From Candidatus Poseidonia sp. (GTDB lineage Archaea > Thermoplasmatota > Poseidoniia > Poseidoniales > Poseidoniaceae): 64,000 nucleotides of DNA. The position numbers were made by a program, and so were the translations under genes. The DNA is taken from NCBI GenBank assembly GCA_030829545.1, contig JAURAI010000001.1, forward strand, positions 134,234 to 198,233. Direction: 5' to 3'. Below are positions 36,402 to 45,163 of the stretch, one piece after another (position 1 is the stretch's first letter; each line of letters starts with the position of its first letter). The notes beneath the pieces were generated by a model, which was given only the letters and a program-made list of their open reading frames with translations, ran no database searches and was not told where the DNA came from.

Positions 36402-36844
36402 TCGTAAACCCAAGCGCCCATGGTATTGTCCCAATCCATGAGGCCCTCAGGGAACCAGAGGCCAAGTTCGAATTCTGCTGTTTCAGGGGCATCAGAGCCA
36501 TGAATCATGTTGAAGCCCATGTCCATTCCGTAGTCGCCTCGGATGGTACCGGGTTCAGCATTTCGCCCGTTGGTTGAACCGATGAGTTTGCGGGCAACCG
36601 CAATCGCTTCAACACCTTGCCATGCCATGCAGACAACAGGTCCTGATGTTACGAATTTGATGAGGCCAGGGAAAAAGGGGCGTTCTTTATGGACGTCGTA
36701 GTGTGAACGAGCGATTTCTTCGCTTGGCACCATGGCCTTCATACCAACCAACTTGAGGCCTTTTCGCTCAAATCGTCCAATAATTTCGCTGACAAGACCG
36801 CGCTGTACGCCGTCGGGTTTAATCATAACATAGGTCGTTTCCAT
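36398..36844 (-). CDS. ndk: Nucleoside diphosphate kinase
   Basis: A 148-residue enzyme that transfers the gamma phosphate of ATP to other nucleoside diphosphates. The N-terminus [17 protein letters not shown] and the active-site stretch around [16 protein letters not shown], with the phosphorylated His, are diagnostic. It is the fourth gene of the archaeal L7Ae-S28e-L24e-ndk-infB cluster and its stop overlaps the start of the initiation factor. A GTG-preceded in-frame start 12 bases upstream is possible but the METTYVM form matches the family. Confidence 0.97.
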   Translation of the reverse strand: METTYVMIKPDGVQRGLVSEIIGRFERKGLKLVGMKAMVPSEEIARSHYDVHKERPFFPGLIKFVTSGPVVCMAWQGVEAIAVARKLIGSTNGRNAEPGTIRGDYGMDMGFNMIHGSDAPETAEFELGLWFPEGLMDWDNTMGAWVYE

Positions 36845-36921
36845 GGTGTTCACCAATCCAATCCAAAAGAGACCCGTTTAAGGGCGTTGCGATTGAGCCG
36901 GTCCTGAGGTTCAACTCGATT

Positions 36922-37119
36922 TCACTGGATGCCGCCCTTGACATAGTGGCGAGTCCACTTGACACGGCGAGCATTGCGCTTGAGTTGAAGTTGATTCTTG
37001 CGAGCCTTGCTGCTCTTGAACCAAAGGACGCTGCCGTCACGGCGGACAAACATCATTCCGGTGCCGGGTTCGATTTCGTCTCCGGTAAAACTGCAAATTC
37101 TTCGTTCTGGCATATTCAT
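36922..37119 (-). CDS. rpl24e: Ribosomal protein L24e lacking most zinc cysteines
   Basis: A 65-residue large-subunit protein. The family pattern is clear: CSF-x-GDEIEPGTGMMFVRRDG, then FKSSKARKNQLQLKRNARRVKWT. In most archaeal L24e four cysteines (C-S-F-C and F-C-S-S-K-C) bind zinc; here only the first remains, and Thr, Lys and Ala replace the others. The fold must therefore hold without zinc. It follows S28e, with TGATG overlap; starts at 37119 or 37113 are both possible. Confidence 0.93.
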   Translation of the reverse strand: MNMPERRICSFTGDEIEPGTGMMFVRRDGSVLWFKSSKARKNQLQLKRNARRVKWTRHYVKGGIQ

Positions 37120-37343
37120 CACCGTGCGTTGAGCTTACGGGCTTCACGGCCCGTATCCTTGAGCATCAAAATATCGCCAACACGGATGGGTCCAACGACG
37201 TTTCGGCTGATAATACGGCCGACGTCACGGGGGTTGGGAGCATCGTTGACACGAACCTTGACTTGAGTTGCTTCACCGGTCATTCCTGTACGACCGACGA
37301 TCTCGACCACTTCTGCTGGCCATCCACCAAGTTCTTCACTCAT
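37119..37343 (-). CDS. rps28e: Ribosomal protein S28e
   Basis: A 74-residue small-subunit protein. The core [20 protein letters not shown] and the closing [16 protein letters not shown] are near-invariant for S28e. I chose the ATG at 37343, preceded by GGAG at a good distance; an in-frame TTG at 37370 overlaps the L7Ae gene. It belongs to the conserved archaeal L7Ae cluster. Confidence 0.96.
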   Translation of the reverse strand: MSEELGGWPAEVVEIVGRTGMTGEATQVKVRVNDAPNPRDVGRIISRNVVGPIRVGDILMLKDTGREARKLNAR

Positions 37344-37366
37344 CTTCCTCATCTCCAAATTTGGAT

Positions 37367-37741
37367 TCAAGCCTTCTTGATGGCGTTGATTTCTTCGACG
37401 ACTTCATGGAATTTTTCTTGGGCACCTTTGGTGATTTCCATAATGGCGACGGAGGCAGCGTTTGCGCCTTTGGTCATTCCAACACCTTTGGCGAGGAATT
37501 CTTGGCTGGGAACGTAGCCGTAGGGAATGTCTTTCTCTTCACAGATCAATGGGATGTGAGCCAAAAGTTCTGGAGGGTTGACGTCTTCTGCAAGAATGAT
37601 GAACTGTGCAGTTCCACGCTCGGCAGCTTTGGTTACTTCGTTACTACCTTTCTTGACACGACCGTTCTTGTTCATGTCAATCATTTCGTAGATCTTGTTG
37701 GCTAGGTCTTCTGGGGTTTCAAAGGTCATATGTACACTCAT
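37367..37741 (-). CDS. rpl7ae: Ribosomal protein L7Ae
   Basis: A 124-residue kink-turn RNA-binding protein. In archaea it serves the large ribosomal subunit and also box C/D, H/ACA and RNase P RNPs, thus linking to the Gar1-like protein at 3.6 kb. The signature stretch [20 protein letters not shown] and the [20 protein letters not shown] motif are complete. The ATG at 37741 has GGAG upstream; the longer frame (to 37825) has no ribosome site. It opens the cluster L7Ae-S28e-L24e-ndk-infB. Confidence 0.97.
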   Translation of the reverse strand: MSVHMTFETPEDLANKIYEMIDMNKNGRVKKGSNEVTKAAERGTAQFIILAEDVNPPELLAHIPLICEEKDIPYGYVPSQEFLAKGVGMTKGANAASVAIMEITKGAQEKFHEVVEEINAIKKA

Positions 37742-37865
37742 TGGAATCTCTCCTTCCTCGTGATACGGGCGTTCCTCCGCACAACCACGCGGATATAAAC
37801 GCAACGGAGGCGGTTTTGTTCTCAATTTGTGCCCGTGTTCTCCAAATTGGAACGCAGTCTACCAC

Positions 37866-38816
37866 TTAATTGTTTGAAAGCCCAAGTTCGTCCATCAATT
37901 GGTGAACGCCCCGTGCTAACGCCGGACCACCCGAAATGACATCCCTGGCGTTGGCCAAGGACCCCGTTGCATGAACTCCGTCAACGTAACGAAGAAGCCG
38001 TGCAATGGCTCCTCCAGTAAAGAGTCCGTGAGAACAGGCCGCATGAACCTGCAGTGCGCCTTGATTGCGAAGTGCTTCCGCAGCACGGCAGATGGTACCG
38101 CCCGTTGCGATCATGTCGTCAACAATGGCTACCCTTTTTCCTGCAACGTCCAAGTTCTTGGCTTTGTGAACAATGGTGTGAGCATCGATTCTGGTTTTCT
38201 CGAGATAGGAAAATTCACAGTCAATTTGGTTGGCGACCTGCGTGGCTCGAGCAATGGCTCCTTTGTCCGGTGACAGAATAAAGTCGGGGTCGACCGTTGC
38301 TTTGAGGTGTTCAGCGAGTTCTGGCATGGCAGATGTAAAGGCGATGGGGACCTTCAGGTCACTCAGGACTTCGGGAGCGTGGATGTCAAGGACGATGATG
38401 CCGTCACATTGTCCAGCCATCAGGTTGGCAATCGACTTTGCTGAAATTGATTCACCAGGTTTGAATCGTTTGTCTTGTCGAGAATAGCCAAAATAAGGAA
38501 CTGCAAGAAATACGCCTTTTCCTACGTCAGGTAGGGTCTGAGGACCGATTTCTCGTAAATTCTGCAAATCGCCACGCCGAACATCGTTAATGGCCTCAAG
38601 CATCAGGAGTGTTTCAACGATTCCAGAATCTGGAAATGTATTGGAAACCAGCACCACGGGCTCGCTACGAACTGTTTCGATAAGAGTGGAAGGTATACGC
38701 ACATAGCCTTCAGTGTCAGGAAACCGACGGGTTTCGAGTGCATGGTGTGACCAACCAAGAGCATCTGCGAGTTGCTCAGCCATTGCTCCTGAGTTGCTGC
38801 CTGAAACGACGACCAT
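37866..38816 (-). CDS. prs: Ribose-phosphate pyrophosphokinase
   Basis: A 316-residue enzyme that makes PRPP from ribose 5-phosphate and ATP for nucleotide, histidine and cofactor synthesis. Motifs seen are the ATP-site FGYSRQDKRFKPGESIS and the PRPP-binding loop VAIVDDMIATGGT; the flexible KTRID segment is present too. Its length is normal for the archaeal enzyme. It starts just inside the tRNA-Ile side and runs toward the L7Ae cluster with a 124-bp gap to the L7Ae start. Confidence 0.95.
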   Translation of the reverse strand: MVVVSGSNSGAMAEQLADALGWSHHALETRRFPDTEGYVRIPSTLIETVRSEPVVLVSNTFPDSGIVETLLMLEAINDVRRGDLQNLREIGPQTLPDVGKGVFLAVPYFGYSRQDKRFKPGESISAKSIANLMAGQCDGIIVLDIHAPEVLSDLKVPIAFTSAMPELAEHLKATVDPDFILSPDKGAIARATQVANQIDCEFSYLEKTRIDAHTIVHKAKNLDVAGKRVAIVDDMIATGGTICRAAEALRNQGALQVHAACSHGLFTGGAIARLLRYVDGVHATGSLANARDVISGGPALARGVHQLMDELGLSNN

Positions 38817-38904
38817 TGACTCCCCTCATTCATTGGCAACGGCTGGACCTTCATGTTCTTTGCGAGACCTATTGGTAAGGCAAATTACGCTCATAGAAAG
38901 GAAA

Positions 38905-38981
38905 TGGTGCGCGAGGCAGGACTTGAACCTGCGACCTCCCGGTTATCAGCCGGGTGCTCTAACCGACTAAGCCACCCGCGC
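38905..38981 (-). tRNA. tRNA-Ile (anticodon GAT), CCA encoded
   Basis: A complete cloverleaf on the minus strand. The acceptor begins GCGCGGG and pairs with CTCGCGC including one G-U, the D-arm contains GGTTAGAGC, the anticodon stem CCGGC/ACCGGG holds the loop with GAT, and the T-arm reads GCAGGTTCAAGTCCTGC. Discriminator A is at 38908 and the CCA at 38905-38907 is present in the DNA. There is no intron. Confidence 0.96.
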
Positions 38982-39055
38982 AAGGGTATTCCGGCCCACC
39001 AAACCCCCCGTCATAAGCATGACGGCTTGAAATGAAACCGAGAAAAAGGCTACCT

Positions 39056-39640
39056 TCACTCTTCTTCGAGGCTGTTGATCGTAACATAAGAGGGCAATTG
39101 CAAGACCTTGTCAAAGGTTCGCGAAAGCACCACTTCATCCAGACGCTCACGTGTGCGTGCCAGGGCGGTAATCGGGATTCGTATTTGCTCCTCTACGCCG
39201 AATTGTGCCTGGATACGCATGCGAGTTGATACAATGACGCCTTTGTAGGTACGCTTTACACGGAACAGTCCGGTGATCACGCCGATTTCCTCTCCTTGGT
39301 TGTCAAGGACAGCTCGGTCAAGCATTTCGTCAGGCGCATACAATTTCTCATCGATGCGGACGGTGTTGCGCCATCGTCGTTGCAGTTCACGCATTGATTT
39401 CGACAACTTAACCGTCCCGTCGCCACGAATGCTGTGGACCAGTTCTTTCGGCAGCGGTGCTAATTCAGCAGGCTTTCGCATGTATTCGTCTGCTACATCA
39501 GGAATCACCTGAATTCGCATCGATTTCACACGTGCTTCATTGGGATGATGTCGTTCTCCGACAATCGTCCCCACCTTTACATCGTTCACATAGACTTCCC
39601 GTTGGAGTAACTCCTGGATGTCATAATCTTCTTTCTTCAT
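39056..39640 (-). CDS. PRC-barrel domain protein
   Basis: A 194-residue protein that seems to carry two PRC-barrel units, residues about 10-60 (REVYVNDVKVGTIVG) and 105-165 (RAVLDNQGEEIGVITGLF). PRC-barrels are small beta domains that bind RNA or proteins; in archaea they occur in RimM-like and in cell-division scaffold proteins such as CdpB. No other domain is present. A GGAGAG lies eight bases ahead of the ATG. The long AT-rich intergenic region lies upstream, so the gene has its own promoter. Cell-division involvement is only a possibility. Confidence 0.75.
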   Translation of the reverse strand: MKKEDYDIQELLQREVYVNDVKVGTIVGERHHPNEARVKSMRIQVIPDVADEYMRKPAELAPLPKELVHSIRGDGTVKLSKSMRELQRRWRNTVRIDEKLYAPDEMLDRAVLDNQGEEIGVITGLFRVKRTYKGVIVSTRMRIQAQFGVEEQIRIPITALARTRERLDEVVLSRTFDKVLQLPSYVTINSLEEE

Positions 39641-39892
39641 TTTCCCATCTCTCCTTGCCGATTTGTGTTCGGCTTATCATCCCCTCCGACTCGGCACCTA
39701 ATATAATATTCGTAGAATAAAATATCATTTCCAATTGCATTTGTCGCATAATTGATTGTGCCAGCAATTGAAATATAGAATAATATTCAATTTTCGATGT
39801 CGCATAACGCGCGGAAATTGTATTGAATTTCATTGCTTTCTTGTCTGGCTTAATGTTCGTTTTTCAATTGAACACCTCCATCCAACGGAAGG

Positions 39893-39908
39893 CCCTCGAT
39901 GCCGAGGG
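39893..39908. repeat. GC-rich hairpin CCCTCG-ATGC-CGAGGG
   Basis: A 6-bp perfect stem with a 4-base loop inside the AT-rich region. An A-run on the plus strand follows about 12 bases later. It may be a terminator on the minus strand or part of a small RNA. Confidence 0.35.
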
Positions 39909-39958
39909 GATCGGAGCGTGAAAAAAAGCCCGATTTTGTAATTTTTCCAATTGGTTAT

Positions 39959-40014
39959 GAGATATCTTTGCGCTATATTCCAATTGAATATTAGATTAAT
40001 CAATTAGATATCTC
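39959..40014. promoter_or_regulatory. 9-bp inverted repeat GAGATATCT / AGATATCTC
   Basis: GAGATATCT at 39959-39967 is the exact reverse complement of 40006-40014, with 38 bases between the arms. The paired CAATTG element lies between them. The right arm ends 44 bases before the start of the gene at 40059, a plausible operator position. Confidence 0.4.
39981..40006 (+). repeat. Paired CAATTG element, copy 1
   Basis: CAATTG at 39981, a 14-base AT-rich spacer (AATATTAGATTAAT), then CAATTA at 40001. The box-to-box distance of 20 bp and AT-rich spacer match the other four copies; this is the most diverged one. Confidence 0.5.
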
Positions 40015-40058
40015 CACACACAATCATTTCATCAAGGGTTCACCTGTGCACTTACTGC

Positions 40059-40868
40059 ATGGAAGAAGGCGGTGTTCGATATCATCTTGTCAATCCTGGC
40101 CACTCTCTTTCGAGGGCGATCCTCGAACGAGGCATACCCGGAGGCTGCCGTTTTTCAGTAGAGGAGGAAGCGTATGGTGCCACCAGGGACTCCTTAGGCT
40201 CACTGCTGGAATTGTTTGCTGATGCGCTCACCCATCCAATGATGCCTCATGCAGACGACGACCGTTTGGTGATGATTTACTACAACACACCACCTCGGCC
40301 CGACAAAGACCATCAAAACATCGTCATTGACATTGACGAGAACATTGCTGATTATTACCCCGAGGACATCAATATCAGCATCACAGACATGCTGTCGATT
40401 CAGCCACTCGATGGGACCAATGCGTGCATGAATACATGGTTTGAACGGGCGAGGTCTGGGGGAGAGAGCCCCTCTGCTCAAATCGGGCATTATTGGTGCA
40501 GTGCACAGGATATCGCAGAAGCACTTCTTCGTGCCTTCCCCTTCATGACTCCGGGCCTTGAACCGTACACGGTTTCAGGACGTCGATACTGGCCGTCCGA
40601 AGATACGTGGACTGAGGTTAAACTCCTTGCGGACCGAACCCTTGCAGGACAGTCGGGCCAATTCGCACTCAAGCATCTTCTCGATGACGGTGGCCCTGCT
40701 GTAGAAGTCGAAGTTCTTGACGGGCGTGGAACACGACGTCAACGTCCCAATATCAGTCGTTTCCATGAATTATTGGAGGACAACACGGGCGAGGGGTGGA
40801 ATCCGCGGACTCCACTCAGACAATCCTTGATGCTCTTATTGGCCGAATGGATCGCTGAACAATCGTAA
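40059..40868 (+). CDS. Unknown soluble protein
   Basis: A 269-residue protein that I do not recognise. It is mixed alpha/beta with many acidic residues, no signal peptide, no membrane helix and no nucleotide-binding loop. Notable stretches are RLVMIYYNTPPRPDKDHQN followed by IVIDIDENIADYY, and WCSAQDIAEALLRAFPFMTPG. It is the only rightward gene between 31.7 and 48.6 kb and ends directly against the convergent deoxyhypusine synthase gene with no spare base. Its promoter must lie in the AT-rich region upstream. Confidence 0.7.
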   Translation: MEEGGVRYHLVNPGHSLSRAILERGIPGGCRFSVEEEAYGATRDSLGSLLELFADALTHPMMPHADDDRLVMIYYNTPPRPDKDHQNIVIDIDENIADYYPEDINISITDMLSIQPLDGTNACMNTWFERARSGGESPSAQIGHYWCSAQDIAEALLRAFPFMTPGLEPYTVSGRRYWPSEDTWTEVKLLADRTLAGQSGQFALKHLLDDGGPAVEVEVLDGRGTRRQRPNISRFHELLEDNTGEGWNPRTPLRQSLMLLLAEWIAEQS

Positions 40869-41885
40869 TCAGGCCTCAAAGGGATCACTGAAGATATCTG
40901 CACCTAAGAGCGGAAGAAGCAAACTTGCATCTCCCTCGACGCACACATGCGGAGCTTCAGGTCGCATTTTTCCCCAAGAAATGGCTTCCCTCAGACGAGC
41001 ACCCGATAAACTCCCGTCATGCTCTGGCGCTGTCGTGATGTAGACCGCACTGTCCAAACCACCCCGGTATTGATTCCACCAGATGACGTGATGTTTTGAG
41101 ATACCGCCTCCGACCATGAGAGCGTTTGAAGTTTCAACATCCCACGTGAGGTCACTCATGATTTGTTCGTCAGCGAGCGTATCAAGATGGAAATCTCGGT
41201 GCTTTTGGCGGAACATGAACAATTGAGCGCCGATTGAACCGTCGGTGATGCCTGGGATGCAAACAGGAATTCGGTGTTTAGCCGCCCAATAGATCAGGGT
41301 GTCAGGAGTACCGATGCGTTCTCCTAAAGCCCAAACAAGATGAACAGAACCGAAGCCCAACCAAACATCTGCACCTGTCTTGTCGCTAGCAGCCGTTCGT
41401 TCTTTGTAGATGTCTTCGAGAGCCGGCATCACCATGGCCTCAATGATTTCTCCATAGGATGCGTTCGGAACAATCACGTTTCCTAAGCGCATCAACGAAT
41501 GTTCTCCCAATTCGATGTCATCAAGTTCAAACGAGCCGTGGTAGTAGTGTTTGTAGGCTCTTGCTATGTCGTGGTCCAGTGTTCCACACGTCGTCGAGAC
41601 CACGTTGAACATCTTGCGCTTGATCGCCTCTACGAAGAAGCCACGCGTCCCTGTAGCGCACAGGCATGCGGGGAAAGAAAGCCAATTGGTCACCTTTGTA
41701 GGATCGCCGTCCACAGACTGAATCGTTGTATTCATGTCATTGAGAATGGTACGAGCTTCTGCGAACTTCGTTGCGGTGAAGCCGCCTGCTGAAGCCATTT
41801 GCTCAATGAGTTCACGGGGCGTCGTGGCTTTCGAAAAATCATAATCAACGACGGGTTGGTCAAAGTCCTCAGGTGTCATCGCCAT
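40869..41885 (-). CDS. dhs: Deoxyhypusine synthase
   Basis: A 338-residue NAD-dependent enzyme that transfers an aminobutyl group from spermidine to a lysine of aIF5A, the first step of hypusine formation. The catalytic lysine lies in GGGISKHHVIWWNQYRGG. The NAD-site region LTWDVETSNALMVGGG and the substrate-site region PGITDGSIGAQLF also match. It is a normal-length archaeal/eukaryotic type enzyme. A second ATG two codons later is an equally good start. It lies 51 bp after uvrB on the same strand. Confidence 0.95.
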   Translation of the reverse strand: MAMTPEDFDQPVVDYDFSKATTPRELIEQMASAGGFTATKFAEARTILNDMNTTIQSVDGDPTKVTNWLSFPACLCATGTRGFFVEAIKRKMFNVVSTTCGTLDHDIARAYKHYYHGSFELDDIELGEHSLMRLGNVIVPNASYGEIIEAMVMPALEDIYKERTAASDKTGADVWLGFGSVHLVWALGERIGTPDTLIYWAAKHRIPVCIPGITDGSIGAQLFMFRQKHRDFHLDTLADEQIMSDLTWDVETSNALMVGGGISKHHVIWWNQYRGGLDSAVYITTAPEHDGSLSGARLREAISWGKMRPEAPHVCVEGDASLLLPLLGADIFSDPFEA

Positions 41886-41936
41886 GCCCGTACCTCGCGC
41901 CTTTGCTTCATGAAGATGTTCACGGAAGTCAATGGG

Positions 41937-44366
41937 TCAATCCTGCCATCGTTCGAGTTCATGGATGCGATCTCGCAATCGTGCAGCCTGCTCGAAATCC
42001 AAGTTCTTGGCAGCCATTTCCATCTCGTCACGCAACTCGATAACCAGATTGTTGCGCTCGTCTTCGCTGAGCGTGGCTGGAAGGTCATGAGGTTCGTCAT
42101 ATGTCAATTGGAAATTTGAATCTTCAATTGGTTTTTCATTGTCGTGAGCCGCCGTCCAAGAGCCCGCCCCCAATTTGAGGCGTTGGGCCCAGTCTCCGTC
42201 TTTTCGGCCGCCTTTCTTCGCAATGAGGCGTTTTGAGCCGCCGCCTGATGTCGTGGTTCCAGAGATGAGGTCTTCCACGGAGTCTCCCATGACGGGAAGG
42301 GCTTTGACAATGGTACGCGGTGTAATTCCGAGCGCTTCGTTATTGGCTTGCTGCCGTTGACGTCGTTCAAGGGTTTGGCGAATGGCCGCCTCCATGGCAG
42401 GTGAGAAGCCGTCGGCGTACAGGAGGACCTTCCCGTTCTGATTTCGTGCCGCTCTTCCGATGGTCTGTAGCAAACTTCGTTCGTTTCGAAGAAATCCTTG
42501 CCGGTCTGCGTCAAAAATCGCTACGAGGCTTACTTCTGGGATATCGAGGCCCTCTCGAAGCAAATTGATGCCAACGATGACGTCGATGTGGCCCAAACGA
42601 AGAGCGTTGATGATCTCAGTTCGCTCGATGGTATCAATTTCCGAGTGCAAGTGATGCGCCTTGACTCCCATGCGATTGAGATAGGCAGCGACCTCTTCAG
42701 CGAATTTTATGGTCATCACCGTGACCAAACAACGCTCAGAGGCTTCCACCCGTGCGTTGATTTCAGTAAGGAGGTCGTTGATTTGTCCGGAAGTGGGGCG
42801 TACCTCGATTTCGGGGTCAAGCAATCCAGTAGGACGCAATTCCATCTTGGCGATGCCCTCAATCTTCTGCACCATTTCATACATTGATTCTGCATCAGGA
42901 TGCTTCTTTTTCAAATCGGCTTCTCCCGCACCGCCTCCTGAGGAGGCGTGGAGTAAACCCAACGGCAATTCCTGCCCGGTGGTTTCGCAAAGATGGCGCA
43001 ATTCCCTCTCACCCGGGGTAGCAGAAACGTAGACCATTTGGGGGACAAGAGATTGAAATTCCGGAATTTTGAGAGGCCGATTGTCTGCTGCAGTAGGCAA
43101 GCGGAATCCGTGTTCAATCAGACTGTCTTTACGAGATTTATCGCCAAAATACATTCCTCCTACTTGCGGTAAGCTGACGTGTGATTCATCCATAATGACA
43201 AGGAACTTTTTCGGGTCACCGTGGAATTGATTGGCGCAAGCGGAAAAGAAATCAAGAAGGCAATAAGGTCGTTGTCCCGGCTCTCTTCCGTCAAAATGCA
43301 AAGAGTAATTTTCAATCGATTGGCAATGACCAATCTCCCTCAGCATCTCTAGGTCGTACTCCGTTTTTTGTTCAAGGCGGTAACGTTCCAATTCCCTGCC
43401 TTGGCGGGCAAACCACTTAGCACGCTCGTTCAATTCCTTCTCAATTGATTCTAGTGCAGCCTCAAAGCGTTCTGGGCTGGTCATGAAAAATTCTTTCGGA
43501 TGAATCCAGGCCTCGTCGAGCGTGTCAAGTGCTTCCCAGGTCACTGGGTCGCAAATCTGTACGCTCTTGATTCCGTCAAAATCGAACACAATGCGCAACG
43601 GGTCATCTCTGCTGGGCATCCAAACATCAACAACCTCTCCCCGAACGCGACATTCTCCTCGTTTGAGGTCTGTGGTCGTTCTTCGGTATTGCAAGTCAAT
43701 GAGTTCGCGCAGAAGATCGCTGGTTTCGATGGATTGACCGACGTGGACGCGAAGGTGGTATTCAAGGAAGGTCTCGGGAGGGTTCAGGCCGTAAATGCAG
43801 GAAACGGAGGAAACTACGACGCAGTCGGGCCGACTGACCAATGAAGCGACAGCAGCAAAGCGCTCTTGCTCGATGCGTTCATTGATGCTCAATTCCTTGT
43901 CAATGTACAAGTCACGTTTTGCGAGGTAGGCCTCGGGCTGATAATAATCGTAATGGGAAACGAAATACTCAACGGCATTATCGGGGAAATAACCGACCAT
44001 CTCTTGGTGCAATTGCCTCGCAAGTGTCTTGTTGTGGCTCATGATCAGCGTTGGGATGTTGAGGTGCTCAATGATGTGCGCCATGGCGAACGTTTTGCCG
44101 CTCCCCGTGACACCGAGCATCACGCATCGTTCTTGGCCATTTTCCAATTGAGAAATTAATTTTTCAATTGCTTTTGGTTGGTCACCAGCAGGAGTGAACT
44201 CTGCGTGCAGATGAAAGCGCTTGATCGAGGGATTCAATTCCTCTAAAACAGCGCCTTCAAGCGCTTTTGAAAGGTCAAAGGGATCCCGCTGATTCAAATC
44301 AACATCGGCAGGGATGGCGTTTGCCCGTTGTTCAAATGAACCTTCATCATCCCACTCTTCAACCAT
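41937..44366 (-). CDS. uvrB: Excinuclease ABC subunit B
   Basis: The damage-verifying helicase of nucleotide excision repair, working with UvrA and UvrC. Walker A is GVTGSGKTFAMA, the beta-hairpin stretch YDYYQPEAYLAKRDLYIDKE follows, the helicase motifs include SHVSLPQVGGMYFGDKSRK and GINLLREGLDIPEVSL, and the C-terminal UVR motif (EMEMAAKNLDFEQAARLRDRI) that binds UvrC is intact. At 809 residues it is about 130 longer than the bacterial norm because of a roughly 40-residue N-terminal tail and an extended linker before the UVR motif. Two copies of a CAATTG-pair element lie inside the coding region. uvrA and uvrC are not in this window. Confidence 0.97.
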   Translation of the reverse strand: MVEEWDDEGSFEQRANAIPADVDLNQRDPFDLSKALEGAVLEELNPSIKRFHLHAEFTPAGDQPKAIEKLISQLENGQERCVMLGVTGSGKTFAMAHIIEHLNIPTLIMSHNKTLARQLHQEMVGYFPDNAVEYFVSHYDYYQPEAYLAKRDLYIDKELSINERIEQERFAAVASLVSRPDCVVVSSVSCIYGLNPPETFLEYHLRVHVGQSIETSDLLRELIDLQYRRTTTDLKRGECRVRGEVVDVWMPSRDDPLRIVFDFDGIKSVQICDPVTWEALDTLDEAWIHPKEFFMTSPERFEAALESIEKELNERAKWFARQGRELERYRLEQKTEYDLEMLREIGHCQSIENYSLHFDGREPGQRPYCLLDFFSACANQFHGDPKKFLVIMDESHVSLPQVGGMYFGDKSRKDSLIEHGFRLPTAADNRPLKIPEFQSLVPQMVYVSATPGERELRHLCETTGQELPLGLLHASSGGGAGEADLKKKHPDAESMYEMVQKIEGIAKMELRPTGLLDPEIEVRPTSGQINDLLTEINARVEASERCLVTVMTIKFAEEVAAYLNRMGVKAHHLHSEIDTIERTEIINALRLGHIDVIVGINLLREGLDIPEVSLVAIFDADRQGFLRNERSLLQTIGRAARNQNGKVLLYADGFSPAMEAAIRQTLERRQRQQANNEALGITPRTIVKALPVMGDSVEDLISGTTTSGGGSKRLIAKKGGRKDGDWAQRLKLGAGSWTAAHDNEKPIEDSNFQLTYDEPHDLPATLSEDERNNLVIELRDEMEMAAKNLDFEQAARLRDRIHELERWQD
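42105..42130 (-). repeat. Paired CAATTG element, copy 2 (inside uvrB)
   Basis: CAATTG boxes begin at 42105 and 42125. Read on the minus strand the spacer is AAGATTCAAATTTC. It falls in the variable linker of UvrB, encoding part of an IEDSNFQL segment, so the protein can tolerate it. Confidence 0.6.
44145..44170 (-). repeat. Paired CAATTG element, copy 3 (inside uvrB)
   Basis: CAATTG boxes begin at 44145 and 44165. Read on the minus strand the spacer is AAAAATTAATTTCT. It encodes part of AIEKLISQLENGQ, a stretch with ordinary residues for UvrB just ahead of Walker A. Confidence 0.6.
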
Positions 44367-44387
44367 AGACTCACCGTCATTGTGGCC

Positions 44388-45119
44388 TTAGGGGAGATAA
44401 AGTCCCCCGTTCACGTGGAGAATTGCCCCCGTGATATAGGATGAATCGGGACCTACGAGGAATGAAACCGTTGAGGCCATGTCTTCGGGTGAACCAACCC
44501 TTTGAAGCGGGACCTCATGCTCACGCTGGGTGCGTTTTTCGGGTGAATCTCCCGCCAATAAGTCGGTGTCAACATATCCTGGAGCGAGGATGTTGACGCG
44601 CTTGCCCTCTGGACCGAGTGATTGAGCAAGCGACCGAGCCCATGCAGAAAGGGCTGCCTTTGATGCAGCATAGTCTGCACCATGAGGTGAACCACGGATG
44701 CTCAATTGAGACCCTACAACAACCATTCGTGCTTCCTGAGTAAGATAGGGTTGAACGGCATTCCATACCGAGACCGCTCCCTCAAAATTAGTTTTCATCG
44801 TGGCGGTGAGGTCGTCCATGGTCATCTTGTGGCTTTGAACCCGGTTGTAGATGCCGTGGTTGAGAATCAACACATCGATGCCTCTGGCCATCCAAGGGTG
44901 GCGAGCGAGGAGGCCTACTTCGCCTTCGTCTGCACAGTCGACCTTGACGGCGAGGGCATCGTCTCCCCGTTCACGAATGGCATCGACGATCATTTCAGCT
45001 GGCTTCGAAGACAGATTGTAGGTCAAGAGAACGTCGTAGCCATCGGCGGCCAAACGGTCTGAAATCGCAGCACCAATACCGCGACCCCCACCAGTGACCA
45101 AGGCAACGGGACGGCTCAT
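44388..45119 (-). CDS. Short-chain dehydrogenase/reductase, FabG-like
   Basis: A 243-residue Rossmann-fold oxidoreductase. The cofactor loop TGGGRGIG, the NHG motif and the catalytic Ser with YAASKAA (Tyr-x3-Lys) are all present, and the closing TGAILHVNGGLY is typical of the FabG/3-oxoacyl reductase clan. Specificity cannot be told; candidates are a beta-hydroxyacyl or a sugar/isoprenoid alcohol dehydrogenase. It lies 21 bp ahead of uvrB on the same strand. No NADP-selecting basic pair is obvious after the second strand. Confidence 0.88.
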   Translation of the reverse strand: MSRPVALVTGGGRGIGAAISDRLAADGYDVLLTYNLSSKPAEMIVDAIRERGDDALAVKVDCADEGEVGLLARHPWMARGIDVLILNHGIYNRVQSHKMTMDDLTATMKTNFEGAVSVWNAVQPYLTQEARMVVVGSQLSIRGSPHGADYAASKAALSAWARSLAQSLGPEGKRVNILAPGYVDTDLLAGDSPEKRTQREHEVPLQRVGSPEDMASTVSFLVGPDSSYITGAILHVNGGLYLP

Positions 45120-45163
45120 GGCACAGGGAGTGGCTCATCGTTCATGAAACCATGTGAGCCTCT

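Larger units (their letters stand above)
39641..40058. other. AT-rich divergent intergenic region with repeated CAATTG boxes
   Basis: A 418-bp region between divergent genes, visibly richer in A and T than its surroundings. It holds CAATTG at 39733, 39766, 39865, 39948 and 39981; two neighbouring pairs are both 33 bp apart, and the last starts a 26-bp paired element. It also has a TATA-like run (39700-39709), a GC-rich hairpin (39893-39908) and a 9-bp inverted repeat (39959-40014). I see no gene. It may be a regulatory hub or an origin, though no Orc1/Cdc6 gene is in the window. Confidence 0.75.

Noticed and set aside
41937-44366. uvrB as part of a mobile or recently transferred island
   Set aside because: It is collinear with its neighbours in strand and spacing, and no insertion sequence, integrase or flanking repeat is visible anywhere in the window.
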